Positions 24,549-33,042 of a stretch of 64,000 nucleotides of DNA are shown in pieces. This stretch comes from Niastella sp966211305 (GTDB taxonomy: Bacteria > Bacteroidota > Bacteroidia > Chitinophagales > Chitinophagaceae), in the NCBI GenBank assembly GCA_966211305.1, contig CBIHPC010000012.1:1-64000 (forward strand). Reading direction: 5' to 3'. Within the stretch, counting starts at the first letter, position 1, and every line of letters starts with the position of its first letter. The notes beneath the pieces are model-generated. The model worked only from the letters and a program-made list of their open reading frames with translations. It made no database searches and had not been told where the DNA came from. The translations under genes were made by a program, and so were the position numbers.

Positions 24549-25346
24549 TTAACTATGCATCAAAAAGGCATCAATATAATCGTTACTTAATACAGGTTCC
24601 TCCCACATCCCCATATGTCCGGAATGTTCAAGCGTATGAATATAGGACAATCCCGGCATATAACTCTGTTGCAGCCCCTGTTCATATGGCACTGCTGTAT
24701 CATGTTTTCCTAATATAAACAGAACCGGTCGGGGAAAGCTTTTCAGTACATGCGTCCGGTCGGGCCGAACCATCATGGCCTGGTAATAATTTACGAGAGA
24801 CTGACCAATAAAGTTGGTATAACGTGAAAGTATTTTGCGCACCATTTCGGGTTGGTGCTTTTTTGTTTCTTCCGAGAAAAGATTGGGAACAGACTGCTCA
24901 ATAAATTTTGCAGCGCCGTTCTGTTGAATGAATTCGATACCGCGGCGGCGGGCTGTCTTTTTTTCTTCATTATCGGCATAGGCCGTAGAATGAAATAACC
25001 CGAATGATTGCAATCTGTGCGGCCAGGCTTCGGCAAAAGCAAGCGTAATGTAGCCGCCCATGCTATGCCCTATCATGCTAACGGTTGAAATATTTTCCTG
25101 GTCGAGGATCCGGCGGATACATTCGGCGAAATATTCCATCGACCAGCCGGCACTGTTTACGGGAGATCTTCCACTTCCGGGTAGATCGGGAATGATAAGC
25201 TGAAATTTGTTTTTCAATGCCCCGATCTGGTTTTCCCAAACGGTACCATCCTCTGAAAAACCATGTACCAGTACCACAGGCCGCCCCGTACCTTCAATGC
25301 GGTAATACACAGGCTGCCCATCCAGCATGATATTTTTTTCTACCAT
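24549..25346 (-). CDS. Alpha/beta-fold hydrolase
   Basis: A 265-residue soluble enzyme with the complete triad: Ser95 in GHSMGGY, Asp216 in GKHDTAVP and His244 in HSGHMGMWEEP. VLVHGFSEDGTVW (about 25-37) holds the oxyanion region. The family covers esterases, lipases, haloalkane dehalogenases and C-C hydrolases, and the substrate is unknown. No signal peptide, so it is cytoplasmic. It lies 9 bases from the end of the DUF4105 gene and 35 bases upstream of the PKD protein gene on the same strand, so co-transcription with the DUF4105 gene is likely. Confidence 0.85.
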   Translation of the reverse strand: MVEKNIMLDGQPVYYRIEGTGRPVVLVHGFSEDGTVWENQIGALKNKFQLIIPDLPGSGRSPVNSAGWSMEYFAECIRRILDQENISTVSMIGHSMGGYITLAFAEAWPHRLQSFGLFHSTAYADNEEKKTARRRGIEFIQQNGAAKFIEQSVPNLFSEETKKHQPEMVRKILSRYTNFIGQSLVNYYQAMMVRPDRTHVLKSFPRPVLFILGKHDTAVPYEQGLQQSYMPGLSYIHTLEHSGHMGMWEEPVLSNDYIDAFLMHS

Positions 25347-25355
25347 TCCCTGAAG

Positions 25356-26585
25356 TTACTTAAGTTCTGCATTTTTTGTAGTAGAACTAAAGAACACATT
25401 TGTGGTATTTTTTGTTTTTAATCTCTTTTTAAAAAGATCGCCGCGGAAATTACTGCGAACTAATACGATACCCAGCAAAGGCAGTACGGCCATATTTATC
25501 TTCTGGGGTATAAAGAACAACCAGCAAACGGCAAATAAAAGTGTGAGCACAAATACTACGCGGAAATATTGTTGAATCCATTTTCTTTTCAGATACACTA
25601 CAAATGCCATGAAAAAATGCGTTGGCAATGCCCAGCCAAGATTGTAATTATTGCGGCATACGTCATCTACACGTATGGCCCACAGGGTTACGATCACAAC
25701 TCCAAAGAAACCGATGAGCAGAAAAAATACTGCATCAAAAACATTAAGGAAACCCTGCGCATACTTATTGGTACTGAACGACAACAAGGTGACAATAATG
25801 AACAACGTTGCAAAAACGAACAGGGGAGTAAACAGGGTAACAGATGGCGGAACCGGGGCCACGGGAAGTACATTGTTTTTAGCGGCCACCAGTTTGCGGC
25901 CATCGACCATGGCACTATCGAACCCCTTCAACAAATAATCGGGCAGGAACATCGACGATTCGTTTGTAACCTTTTTATCGAGGTTACTACCCAGTAACAG
26001 ATCGATGCCGAACTTGCTCCAGTGCTGGTTGGCTTTATCGAGGTAAGTATGAATGAGGTTGCGGAAGGAGGGCACTTTTTCGGGGAGGATGCTTTTAAAC
26101 ACCACCGATGCGCCTGATTTTTGCGTTATCATATCGCGGGCGCGGGTGGTGCAGTTGTCGGTATGAAAATAATAATTGTAGTAGCGGTTCTGTTCCAGTG
26201 CATTTTCCTGCAGGGCAGCATACAGCCGTTGTTTTTCATCGCCATTCAGGTTAAGCTCCTGCTCAATTACATAGCGTCTTTCATAAGCGTATTCCTGTAA
26301 AAATTCCTGAAATGAATAATTTGAAAGCGCATATATCATAATGCCCCTGGTGAACTTCACATAAAAGTTGGGATCACGGTCGTCGAAGGTGCCATAATTA
26401 TAAACCATATCGATACCGCGGGTGCTATCGGTAACCCTGATGGCAGTATGGCCGAATGTTGAATACAATTCTGCGCCGGGACTGCAGGTAAGTAAACTGA
26501 TGCGTAAATGACTTGAATCGGTTTGAGCGATGGCTGTAATACAGAAAAGCGGGAAAAGGAACAGTAAAATGCTACGGAGCTTCAT
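25356..26585 (-). CDS. DUF4105 (Lnb N-terminal periplasmic) membrane protein
   Basis: A 409-residue envelope protein. The ATG at 26583-26585 gives a proper signal peptide (KLRSILLFLFPLFCITAIAQ); the longer open frame crosses a repeat array. The first 220 residues contain SCSPGAELYSTFGHTAIRV-like family sequence with a conserved His, and DNCTTRARD, marks of the DUF4105/Lnb domain, proposed to be a cysteine- or NlpC-like fold acting on lipids or lipoproteins. Cys-Thr-Thr is well placed to be catalytic. About five hydrophobic segments fill the last 150 residues. The exact reaction is unproven. Confidence 0.78.
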   Translation of the reverse strand: MKLRSILLFLFPLFCITAIAQTDSSHLRISLLTCSPGAELYSTFGHTAIRVTDSTRGIDMVYNYGTFDDRDPNFYVKFTRGIMIYALSNYSFQEFLQEYAYERRYVIEQELNLNGDEKQRLYAALQENALEQNRYYNYYFHTDNCTTRARDMITQKSGASVVFKSILPEKVPSFRNLIHTYLDKANQHWSKFGIDLLLGSNLDKKVTNESSMFLPDYLLKGFDSAMVDGRKLVAAKNNVLPVAPVPPSVTLFTPLFVFATLFIIVTLLSFSTNKYAQGFLNVFDAVFFLLIGFFGVVIVTLWAIRVDDVCRNNYNLGWALPTHFFMAFVVYLKRKWIQQYFRVVFVLTLLFAVCWLFFIPQKINMAVLPLLGIVLVRSNFRGDLFKKRLKTKNTTNVFFSSTTKNAELK

Positions 26586-26606
26586 CAGGAAGAATTTAAA
26601 ATAATG

Positions 26607-26716
26607 GTTACAGGTTCCAGGTGGCAGGTTGCAGGGGAAACCGAAAACCGGACAGCTCGAATAAAGAGCCATCCTCCCGAATAACAGCCCTGTAACCTGC
26701 AACCTGTAACGTGTAA
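26607..26716. repeat. Inverted pair of exact 7-bp arrays downstream of guaB
   Basis: The left array (26607-26634) reads GTTACAG, GTTCCAG, GTGGCAG, GTTGCAG. The right array (26689-26716) reads CCTGTAA, CCTGCAA, CCTGTAA, CGTGTAA. The words are reverse complements, so the 28-base arms can pair over a loop of about 54 bases. The right arm ends seven bases before the guaB stop codon, so it may serve as a terminator. Confidence 0.8.
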
Positions 26717-26722
26717 CAAAAT

Positions 26723-28225
26723 CTATCGTCTGCTATAGTTAGGCGCTTCTCTGGTAATTTCAATATCGTGCGCGTGGCTTTCTTTCATACCGGCATTGGT
26801 AATGCGAACGAACTGCGCCTGTTGTAATGCTTTGATATCTTTTGCACCGCAATACCCCATGCCCGATCTGAGCCCGCCAACATATTGATATACGATCTCG
26901 CTTAAATTTCCTTTAAATGCTACCCGGCCTTCAATGCCTTCGGGTACATATTTTTTTATATCGGCTTCCACATCCTGGAAGTACCTGTCGCCGCTCCCCT
27001 GGCTCATGGCGCCGAGGGAACCCATACCACGATATTGTTTGAATTTTCTTCCCTCGTATATAATGGTTTCGCCGGGACTTTCTTCGGTTCCCGCAAAAAT
27101 GCTGCCCATCATTACCAGGTTGGCGCCGGCAGCCAGTGCTTTTACCATATCGCCGGTATACCTGATACCGCCATCGGCAATCAGGGGAATATTCATTTTA
27201 TGCAGCACCGAAGCGGCTTCCATAATGGCGGTTATCTGCGGAACGCCTGCGCCGGCCACAATACGGGTTGTACATATTGAACCGGGGCCAATACCCACTT
27301 TTACCGCATCGGCGCCCGCTTCAGCCAGGGCTTTTGCACCTGCGGCGGTTCCTACATTACCCGAAATCACCTGCAGTTTCTTAATGTTCTTTTTCAATGT
27401 TTTCAGCGCGTCTATCACTCCTTTGCTGTGACCATGCGCACTATCGAGGCAAACTACATCTACCCCTATCTGTTGCAGGGCCGAAGCACGGTCGAGCAGG
27501 TCGCGGGTAATTCCCAGCGCTGCGCCCACCAGTAAACGACCGTAAGCATCCTTTACCGCATTGGGAAAATCCTGCACCTGCAGAATATCGCGGTAGGTGA
27601 TGAGCCCAAACAAGGTACCGTCTTTTTTAACGATCGGTAATTTTTCAATTTTATATTCCTGTAAAATCTTTTCGGCTTTTTTCAGCGTGGTGCCTTCGGG
27701 TGCAGTGACCAGGTTTTCGCGGGTCATTACCTCGCTTACAACGCGTTTGCTATCAGTTTGAAAACGCAGATCGCGGTTGGTTAAAATACCAACCAGCTTC
27801 TTTTTATTATCTACTATGGGAATACCGCCGATCCTGTTCTCTTTCATTAACCGCTGTGCATCGCCAATGGTGGCTTCTTCATGAAGGGTTATAGGATCAA
27901 GAATGAGCCCGCTTTCACTTCTTTTCACTTTCCGCGCCTGCTCAACCTGTTGCTCAATGCTCATATTCTTGTGCAGAATTCCCAAACCGCCTTCACGGGC
28001 CAGGGCAATGGCCAGTTTGGCTTCTGTTACCGTATCCATAGCGGCCGATAACATGGGGATATTCAATTGAATTTCTTTGGTAAGCCAGGTGCGGAGCTCA
28101 ACTTCTCGGGGTAAAACCTGCGAATAAGCGGGTACCAGCAAAACGTCGTCGAACGTTAAACCTTCACCAAAAAACTTACTTGACCGGGGGGATTTCTTTT
28201 GTGGAGCGCTATTGATTCTTGCCAT
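26723..28225 (-). CDS. guaB: Inosine-5'-monophosphate dehydrogenase GuaB
   Basis: A 500-residue enzyme that oxidises IMP to XMP with NAD, the committed step to GMP. GLTFDDVLLVPAYS (22-35) is the family start. A pair of CBS domains fills about 110-225. The catalytic Cys318 lies in GIGPGSICTTRIV, and the flap YRGMGSLGAM is near 415-424. The ATG at 28223-28225 is chosen; 24 extra upstream codons would cover the promoter. The -7 box ends only three bases before this ATG, so the mRNA may be almost leaderless. It diverges from the LexA-like gene. Confidence 0.96.
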   Translation of the reverse strand: MARINSAPQKKSPRSSKFFGEGLTFDDVLLVPAYSQVLPREVELRTWLTKEIQLNIPMLSAAMDTVTEAKLAIALAREGGLGILHKNMSIEQQVEQARKVKRSESGLILDPITLHEEATIGDAQRLMKENRIGGIPIVDNKKKLVGILTNRDLRFQTDSKRVVSEVMTRENLVTAPEGTTLKKAEKILQEYKIEKLPIVKKDGTLFGLITYRDILQVQDFPNAVKDAYGRLLVGAALGITRDLLDRASALQQIGVDVVCLDSAHGHSKGVIDALKTLKKNIKKLQVISGNVGTAAGAKALAEAGADAVKVGIGPGSICTTRIVAGAGVPQITAIMEAASVLHKMNIPLIADGGIRYTGDMVKALAAGANLVMMGSIFAGTEESPGETIIYEGRKFKQYRGMGSLGAMSQGSGDRYFQDVEADIKKYVPEGIEGRVAFKGNLSEIVYQYVGGLRSGMGYCGAKDIKALQQAQFVRITNAGMKESHAHDIEITREAPNYSRR

Positions 28226-28228
28226 GTG

Positions 28229-28261
28229 CAAAGATAGGATGGCTAAATAATACGCTCCAAA
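28229..28261 (-). promoter_or_regulatory. guaB promoter (TTTG-N21-TATCTTTG)
   Basis: On the minus strand TTTG (28258-28261) and TATCTTTG (28229-28236) fit the Bacteroidota -33/-7 consensus with 21 bases between. The -7 box ends three bases from the guaB ATG, implying a very short or absent 5' leader. Confidence 0.6.
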
Positions 28262-28309
28262 TGAAATTTTAATGACCTTTTCTGCGCGCAATGACAAAAT
28301 AATTAGTAT

Positions 28310-28321
28310 TTTAGCGCTAAA
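28310..28321. promoter_or_regulatory. Perfect palindrome TTTAGCGCTAAA, probable operator of the S24 repressor
   Basis: A 12-bp perfect palindrome flanked on each side by ATTAGT-type sequence, 11 bases before the ATG of the HTH-S24 gene. It overlaps a near-consensus -7 box (TATTTTAG at 28307-28314), so a bound repressor would block its own promoter. The guaB promoter lies about 50 bases to the left and might also be affected. Confidence 0.6.
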
Positions 28322-28332
28322 CTTATTAGTCT

Positions 28333-29082
28333 ATGTCTACGGCCGGTAAAAATCTGAAATACCTTCGCAAACTGCGCGGGTGGACCCAGGAAGAGTTTGC
28401 CACCAAATTACAGATCAAACGTTCCCTGCTGGGTGCTTATGAAGAAGAGCGGGCTGAGCCTCGCATCGATGTGCTTGAAATGGTTGGGGAAATGTTCAAG
28501 CTCACGCTCGACGAGCTGCTGCTGAAAGACCTGGCGGATACAAAAGGAAATTACCTTGCCAAACGGCGCGCGCAGAAACTGGCCGCCGGCACTAATGAGA
28601 TCCAGTTTGTACCGGTAAAAGCAGCAGCGGGTTACCTCGCTGGTTATGCCGACCCGGAATTTATTGATGAACTGAATACATTTACCCTGCCCATGCTGGC
28701 GCCAGGCCAATACCGCGCCTTTGAGATCGTTGGGGACTCTATGTTACCTACTCCCAGCGGATCGATCATTGTGGGCGAAAAGGTAGAAGACATCAACGAT
28801 GTAAAGAATAACTTCACTTATATAGTAGTTTCACGCAACGAAGGCATTGTGTATAAAAGGGTAATGAAGAACAACCGCTCAAAGAACAAATACACGCTGG
28901 TGAGCGATAACCCCACCTATCAGCCTTACCAGGTAAATGGAGAAGACATTCTGGAGGTTTGGAAGGCCGCCATGATCCTTGGCAAAGCCAATGCGCAACC
29001 GCACTGGAATGTAAACCAACTGGCCAATGTGGTAAATACATTACAGGAACAGGTAAGCTACTTAAAGAAGAAAATAAACTAA
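28333..29082 (+). CDS. LexA-like transcriptional regulator (XRE HTH plus S24 peptidase domain)
   Basis: A 249-residue protein. An XRE-type HTH fills residues 5-60 (LKYLRKLRGWTQEEFATKLQ). The S24/LexA autoprotease domain covers about 110-215, with Ser136 in GDSMLPT and Lys175 in VYKRV, the Ser-Lys dyad of LexA and phage CI repressors. A short Lys-rich C-terminal tail may be coiled-coil. Such proteins repress until DNA damage (RecA) or another signal triggers self-cleavage. The usual Ala-Gly or Cys-Gly cut site is not obvious, although AAAGYLAGY (97-105) is a candidate. It starts at the ATG just after the palindrome. Confidence 0.85.
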   Translation: MSTAGKNLKYLRKLRGWTQEEFATKLQIKRSLLGAYEEERAEPRIDVLEMVGEMFKLTLDELLLKDLADTKGNYLAKRRAQKLAAGTNEIQFVPVKAAAGYLAGYADPEFIDELNTFTLPMLAPGQYRAFEIVGDSMLPTPSGSIIVGEKVEDINDVKNNFTYIVVSRNEGIVYKRVMKNNRSKNKYTLVSDNPTYQPYQVNGEDILEVWKAAMILGKANAQPHWNVNQLANVVNTLQEQVSYLKKKIN

Positions 29083-29167
29083 GTAAACCAGTTCCCAGGT
29101 TCATTGGTTAACCTATGCAACATTTGAATAATATGAAATATGTAATGAATTTGGAGCCCAAAGCTTT

Positions 29168-29202
29168 GAACTATGACCAGGGAACTGTGAACTATGAACT
29201 AA
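29168..29202. repeat. 7-bp periodic array (GAACTAT)
   Basis: Heptads GAACTAT, GACCAGG, GAACTGT, GAACTAT, GAACTAA in strict register. They lie in the 444-base gene-free gap 29083-29526, which otherwise holds a 16-bp palindrome and the promoter of the next gene. Confidence 0.7.
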
Positions 29203-29220
29203 AAACAATGAATTTACCCG

Positions 29221-29236
29221 ATTGCTGATCAGCAAT
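29221..29236. promoter_or_regulatory. Perfect 16-bp palindrome ATTGCTGATCAGCAAT
   Basis: A perfect dyad without a loop, the shape of a dimeric protein-binding site rather than a hairpin. It is about 270 bases upstream of the DUF5916 gene promoter and about 140 bases downstream of the S24 regulator. The regulator that would use it is not known. Confidence 0.45.
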
Positions 29237-29500
29237 ACTATTCCCGCAGCTATTTCCTTGCCTGATTTGTAATGAACTTCTTATATTGAGCCATATTTGA
29301 AGGGCTGTCTACGCGCGACCAGACAATCCCACCAGTAATTTGCCATACTTATTCTTCCCAGTTAAACGGTTAGCAAAAGAATGTGCTAACCCGCCTGCGC
29401 GTAATACCAATAACCATCAGCAATGGAAAATGTCAACCAGGCGGGTAGACATGTATGTATAATATTTTTTTATGCCCCTTTTTACAAATCTAAATTCGGC

Positions 29501-29508
29501 TATTTTTG
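29501..29508 (+). promoter_or_regulatory. -7 promoter box of the DUF5916 gene
   Basis: TATTTTTG matches TAnnTTTG exactly, 18 bases before the ATG at 29527. No clear TTTG at the -33 position; a T-rich stretch occupies it. Confidence 0.55.
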
Positions 29509-29526
29509 CCCCCCTTAAAATGACCT

Positions 29527-32049
29527 ATGCTTAAAGGCCTGGTTGTTATATTACCACTAATTGCTTATGCCGGGCTACAGGCGCAGCCCAAACGAACCCA
29601 GGCCATACAGGTTGCCCAGGCGCCCCGCATCGATGGATCGCTGGATGATGCTGCCTGGCAGCAGGCGCCGGAGGCATATGATTTTGTTACCAATACGCCG
29701 GTATTCGGTAAACCCGCTTCAGTAAGAACGGTTGTTAAGGTAGTGTATGATAATAACGCTATCTATATTGGCGCCTGCCTGTACGACGATCCTTCTGCAA
29801 TACGCCAACAGTACACAACCCGCGATAACGTGCAAAAGGCGAACGTAGATTACTTTTCGGTTTTCCTCGACACCTATAAAGACCGGCAGAATGCATTCCA
29901 GTTTTTGGTTACCGCACGTAATGTACAAACAGATGCCCGCGTAAGCGCCAACTACACCGGTGAAGAAGGTACATATGGCGATGTAACCTGGGACGCCGTG
30001 TGGGATAGTAAAGTTGGTTTTCGCCCCGATGGCTGGATCGTTGAAATGCGTATACCGCTTTTCTCCATTCGTTTCTCGCGTAAATCCATAGCCGACTGGG
30101 GCATACAGTTCATGCGCTTCAGCCGCAGCTTTAATGAAACATCGTTCTGGAACCCGGTTAACCCGGCGGTAAGCGGTTTTACCAACCAGTTTGGCGATGT
30201 TTCCGGGTTAAATAACCTGGTGCCGCCATTACGGCTAAGCTTCTCACCCAATATAAGCGGGGGCTATCGCCAAACGCCGCATACCAATAGTGTGCAGCAA
30301 TACGAAACACTGAAAAGCGGCGGCATGGATGTTAAATATGGCATCAATGAAAGCTTTACCGTCGATGCCACTCTTATACCCGATTTCGGCCAGGTGATCT
30401 CTGACAATGTGGTCAATAACCTTAGTCCGTTCGAGATCCGGTTCCGAGAAAACCGGCCTTTTTTTACCGAGGGTACCGAGTTGTTTAATAAAGCCGGCAT
30501 CTTTTATTCGCGCCGGATCGGCAAAATGCCCGATAACTACGATTCCATCCAGGATAAAATAAGCTCCGGTGAACTGAACGATTACCAACTCCTGAAAAAT
30601 CCTTCGGTTACACGCTTATATAACGCCGTTAAATTTTCGGGGAGAACCGGAAATAACCTCGGCATTGGAATTTTTAATGCCGTTACCGAAAATGTAAAAG
30701 CCCGGCTGCGTAACCGCAACACAGGCAGGGATTCTTCAGTGACAACCGAACCCCTTACCAATTACAATATCATCGTTCTGGACCAGGCATTAAAGAACCG
30801 TTCTTCCATTACCCTTACCAATACCAATGTGCTGCGCAACGGCCATGAACGCGATGCCAACGTAACCGCTGTAGATATTGCGTTGTATGACAAGGCCAAC
30901 CGGTTCGGCCTCGTTATGAAACCGCGTTACAGTGTGGTTTATGAGGGGAACGGCCGGTACGATGGGTTTGCCAGTCAGTTTGAAGTGGGAAAAGTAAGCG
31001 GCAAACTGCAGTACACGCTTGCCAATGAAATGCGATCGGCGCAATACGATCCCAACGACCTCGGTTTTCAATTATCACCCAACGCTTTTTCCAATAAGGC
31101 TGCGGTGAGTTACAATATTTACCAGGCAAACCGCTCTTTTTTAAACCAGGTGTATAGAATAGCGCTTAAACAGGATTATCTATTTAAACCCTTTGCCTGG
31201 CAGAAAACCGCTTTTGAAGCCTCGGCAGCCTGGCTGTTAAAAAACTTCTGGAGCCTTTCACTTAGTGCAGATATCGGCCCCCGCTGGTACAACGACTTCT
31301 TTGAAATGCAAACTCCGTTGAGCTTGTTTCAAACGCCGCGGCAGCCATTAAAGCGGTCGCCATACTATAGTTTGTTTATCGATGGCAGCACCGATAACCG
31401 CAGGCCGCTGACCGTAAGCTGGCTTATTGGGGGTGCAGAGGGCCCATTACGCAATGATCCCTTTTATGCGCTTCAATGCGCCATACGTTACCGGTTCAGC
31501 GACCGGCTGATGCTGGAAATAAGTTACAGACGGCAGTATGACAATGGCCAGTTTGGTTATGCCTTCGTGCGCGACCCGGCAACCAAAGCACCCATTCTGG
31601 CCCGCCGTAAATATACCGATGTAACTACCGTATTCAGCGGCGTGTACAATTTCACCTCGCGCATGAACCTTACCTTCAGAACCCGTCATTTCTGGAATAA
31701 CCTGCAAAACACCCACCTGTACAACATTGAGCCAAACGGCTACTGGACCGAAAAAACCGACATATCACCTTCGCAATACAATTTAAATTACAATGCGTTC
31801 AATCTCGACGTATTCTATACCTGGGATTTTCGTTTAGGCAGCCGGCTGATATTAGGCTGGAAGAACTGGCTGGGGAAAGATTATGAATTTAATATCAATG
31901 GGCAGGTGTATAAAAATTATGCGCGTAATGCCGCCCGGTTACTTAGCACCCCACATGGCAATGAGTTCACTATTCGCTTTATTTATTTCCTTAACTACCA
32001 GCAGGTGGTAAAGGGAAATGAGAAACTGAAAATGAAAAATAAGAAATGA
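29527..32049 (+). CDS. DUF5916 outer-membrane protein with N-terminal carbohydrate-binding (CBM9-like) domain
   Basis: An 840-residue protein with a signal peptide (LKGLVVILPLIAYAGLQAQ). The N-terminal domain (about 25-215) has RIDGSLDDAAWQQA and IYIGACLYDDPS, the hallmarks of the CBM9-like fold. The remainder is the DUF5916 region, with NTSFWNP-like sequence near 220 and many alternating aromatic residues, as expected of an outer-membrane beta-barrel. Members are common in this phylum, often near metal or peptide uptake genes, but have no proven role. The C-terminus is rich in Lys (KGNEKLKMKNKK) and unusual. Confidence 0.82.
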   Translation: MLKGLVVILPLIAYAGLQAQPKRTQAIQVAQAPRIDGSLDDAAWQQAPEAYDFVTNTPVFGKPASVRTVVKVVYDNNAIYIGACLYDDPSAIRQQYTTRDNVQKANVDYFSVFLDTYKDRQNAFQFLVTARNVQTDARVSANYTGEEGTYGDVTWDAVWDSKVGFRPDGWIVEMRIPLFSIRFSRKSIADWGIQFMRFSRSFNETSFWNPVNPAVSGFTNQFGDVSGLNNLVPPLRLSFSPNISGGYRQTPHTNSVQQYETLKSGGMDVKYGINESFTVDATLIPDFGQVISDNVVNNLSPFEIRFRENRPFFTEGTELFNKAGIFYSRRIGKMPDNYDSIQDKISSGELNDYQLLKNPSVTRLYNAVKFSGRTGNNLGIGIFNAVTENVKARLRNRNTGRDSSVTTEPLTNYNIIVLDQALKNRSSITLTNTNVLRNGHERDANVTAVDIALYDKANRFGLVMKPRYSVVYEGNGRYDGFASQFEVGKVSGKLQYTLANEMRSAQYDPNDLGFQLSPNAFSNKAAVSYNIYQANRSFLNQVYRIALKQDYLFKPFAWQKTAFEASAAWLLKNFWSLSLSADIGPRWYNDFFEMQTPLSLFQTPRQPLKRSPYYSLFIDGSTDNRRPLTVSWLIGGAEGPLRNDPFYALQCAIRYRFSDRLMLEISYRRQYDNGQFGYAFVRDPATKAPILARRKYTDVTTVFSGVYNFTSRMNLTFRTRHFWNNLQNTHLYNIEPNGYWTEKTDISPSQYNLNYNAFNLDVFYTWDFRLGSRLILGWKNWLGKDYEFNINGQVYKNYARNAARLLSTPHGNEFTIRFIYFLNYQQVVKGNEKLKMKNKK

Positions 32050-32076
32050 AGAAGTAAAAAAACCATACAGCCGAAA

Positions 32077-32125
32077 CCACAAACCACAAACCACAAACTA
32101 CAAACCACAAACCACAAACTACAAA
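32077..32125. repeat. Exact 7-bp tandem array (CCACAAA/CTACAAA), overlapping a stop codon
   Basis: Seven perfect heptads: CCACAAA three times, CTACAAA, CCACAAA twice, CTACAAA. The last word supplies the TAG stop (32119-32121) and penultimate residues of the HDAC-family gene on the minus strand. On that strand the array reads TTTGTGG/TTTGTAG. It lies in the 69-base spacer between two convergent genes. Confidence 0.9.
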
Positions 32126-33042
32126 CCATATATCTCTTTCGCAACCCTGAACGTATTGCAATGCGCCTCCACAATTGTTTTTATATCGGGCGAATAACCG
32201 CCGCCCATGGCTACCACACAGGGAATGCCTTTGCTTTTCAGTTGCGAGAAAACCATTTCATCACGTTGTTTACATCCTTCTATACTTACCTTTAGCTTAC
32301 CGAATTTGTCGGTTGATAAAATATCAACACCTGATAAATAAAATGCAAAATCGGGTTGTAGCTGTTCGAGCAGTGTATGCAATGTATTTTGCAGCAGGCT
32401 TAAATACAGCTTATCATCGGTACCATCGTTTAAACCGATATCGAGATCGCTTTTTTCTTTATGAAAGGGGTAATTGTGGGCGCCGTGCATACTGAAGGTA
32501 AATACCCGGGGTTCTTTTTCAAACAAACTGGCAGTGCCATTACCCTGGTGCACGTCGAGATCAACAATTAAGATCTTATGAGCAAGCCCTTTTTTAAGCA
32601 GGTAATTGGCGGCCACGCCAAAATCATTCAGCAAACAAAACCCCTCGCCCCTGTCGGCAAATGCATGATGTGTGCCACCTGCAACGTTCAAAGCTACGCC
32701 GTGCGCCATTGCATAATGACAGCAATCGATAGTGCCCTGGGTTATCACAAATTCCCGCAGGGTAAGCTGCGGCGATTGCGGAAAACCAATGTGCCGTTGC
32801 TCGCGGGCCGATAAGTTTTGACCGTGCAGTTTCTCAACATATTCTTTATCGTGCGTCCAAAGCACTACCTCATCGGCACAGGGCGCCGGCGCAAACAGGT
32901 TGCCGGCGGTAATAGTTCCTTCGTATAATAATTGTTCGGGTATCAATTCGTATTTAAGCATGGGAAACCGGTGCCCTTCCGGCAGCGGGTGGGCATAAAT
33001 AGGATCGAATGCTATTTTCAATACTGGCGGCGCAGGGCTCAT
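32119..33042 (-). CDS. Histone deacetylase family deacylase (AcuC/HDAC-like)
   Basis: A 307-residue zinc hydrolase of the arginase/deacetylase fold. The His pair GGTHHAF (His125-His126), the zinc ligands Asp163 and His165 (DLDVHQGNG) and Asp249 (SGVDIL) are all present. The C-terminal GGGYS gives the Gly-rich loop. Bacterial relatives remove acetyl groups from proteins, polyamines or acetyl-containing metabolites; the substrate here is unknown. The ATG overlaps the pdeM stop codon (ATGA), so the two are translationally coupled. The final codons lie in a repeat array. Confidence 0.88.
   Translation of the reverse strand: MSPAPPVLKIAFDPIYAHPLPEGHRFPMLKYELIPEQLLYEGTITAGNLFAPAPCADEVVLWTHDKEYVEKLHGQNLSAREQRHIGFPQSPQLTLREFVITQGTIDCCHYAMAHGVALNVAGGTHHAFADRGEGFCLLNDFGVAANYLLKKGLAHKILIVDLDVHQGNGTASLFEKEPRVFTFSMHGAHNYPFHKEKSDLDIGLNDGTDDKLYLSLLQNTLHTLLEQLQPDFAFYLSGVDILSTDKFGKLKVSIEGCKQRDEMVFSQLKSKGIPCVVAMGGGYSPDIKTIVEAHCNTFRVAKEIYGL

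Noticed and set aside
32077..32125. Coding heptapeptide or sugar-binding repeat
   Set aside because: A 7-bp period shifts frame with every unit and the array lies in a spacer between convergent genes.
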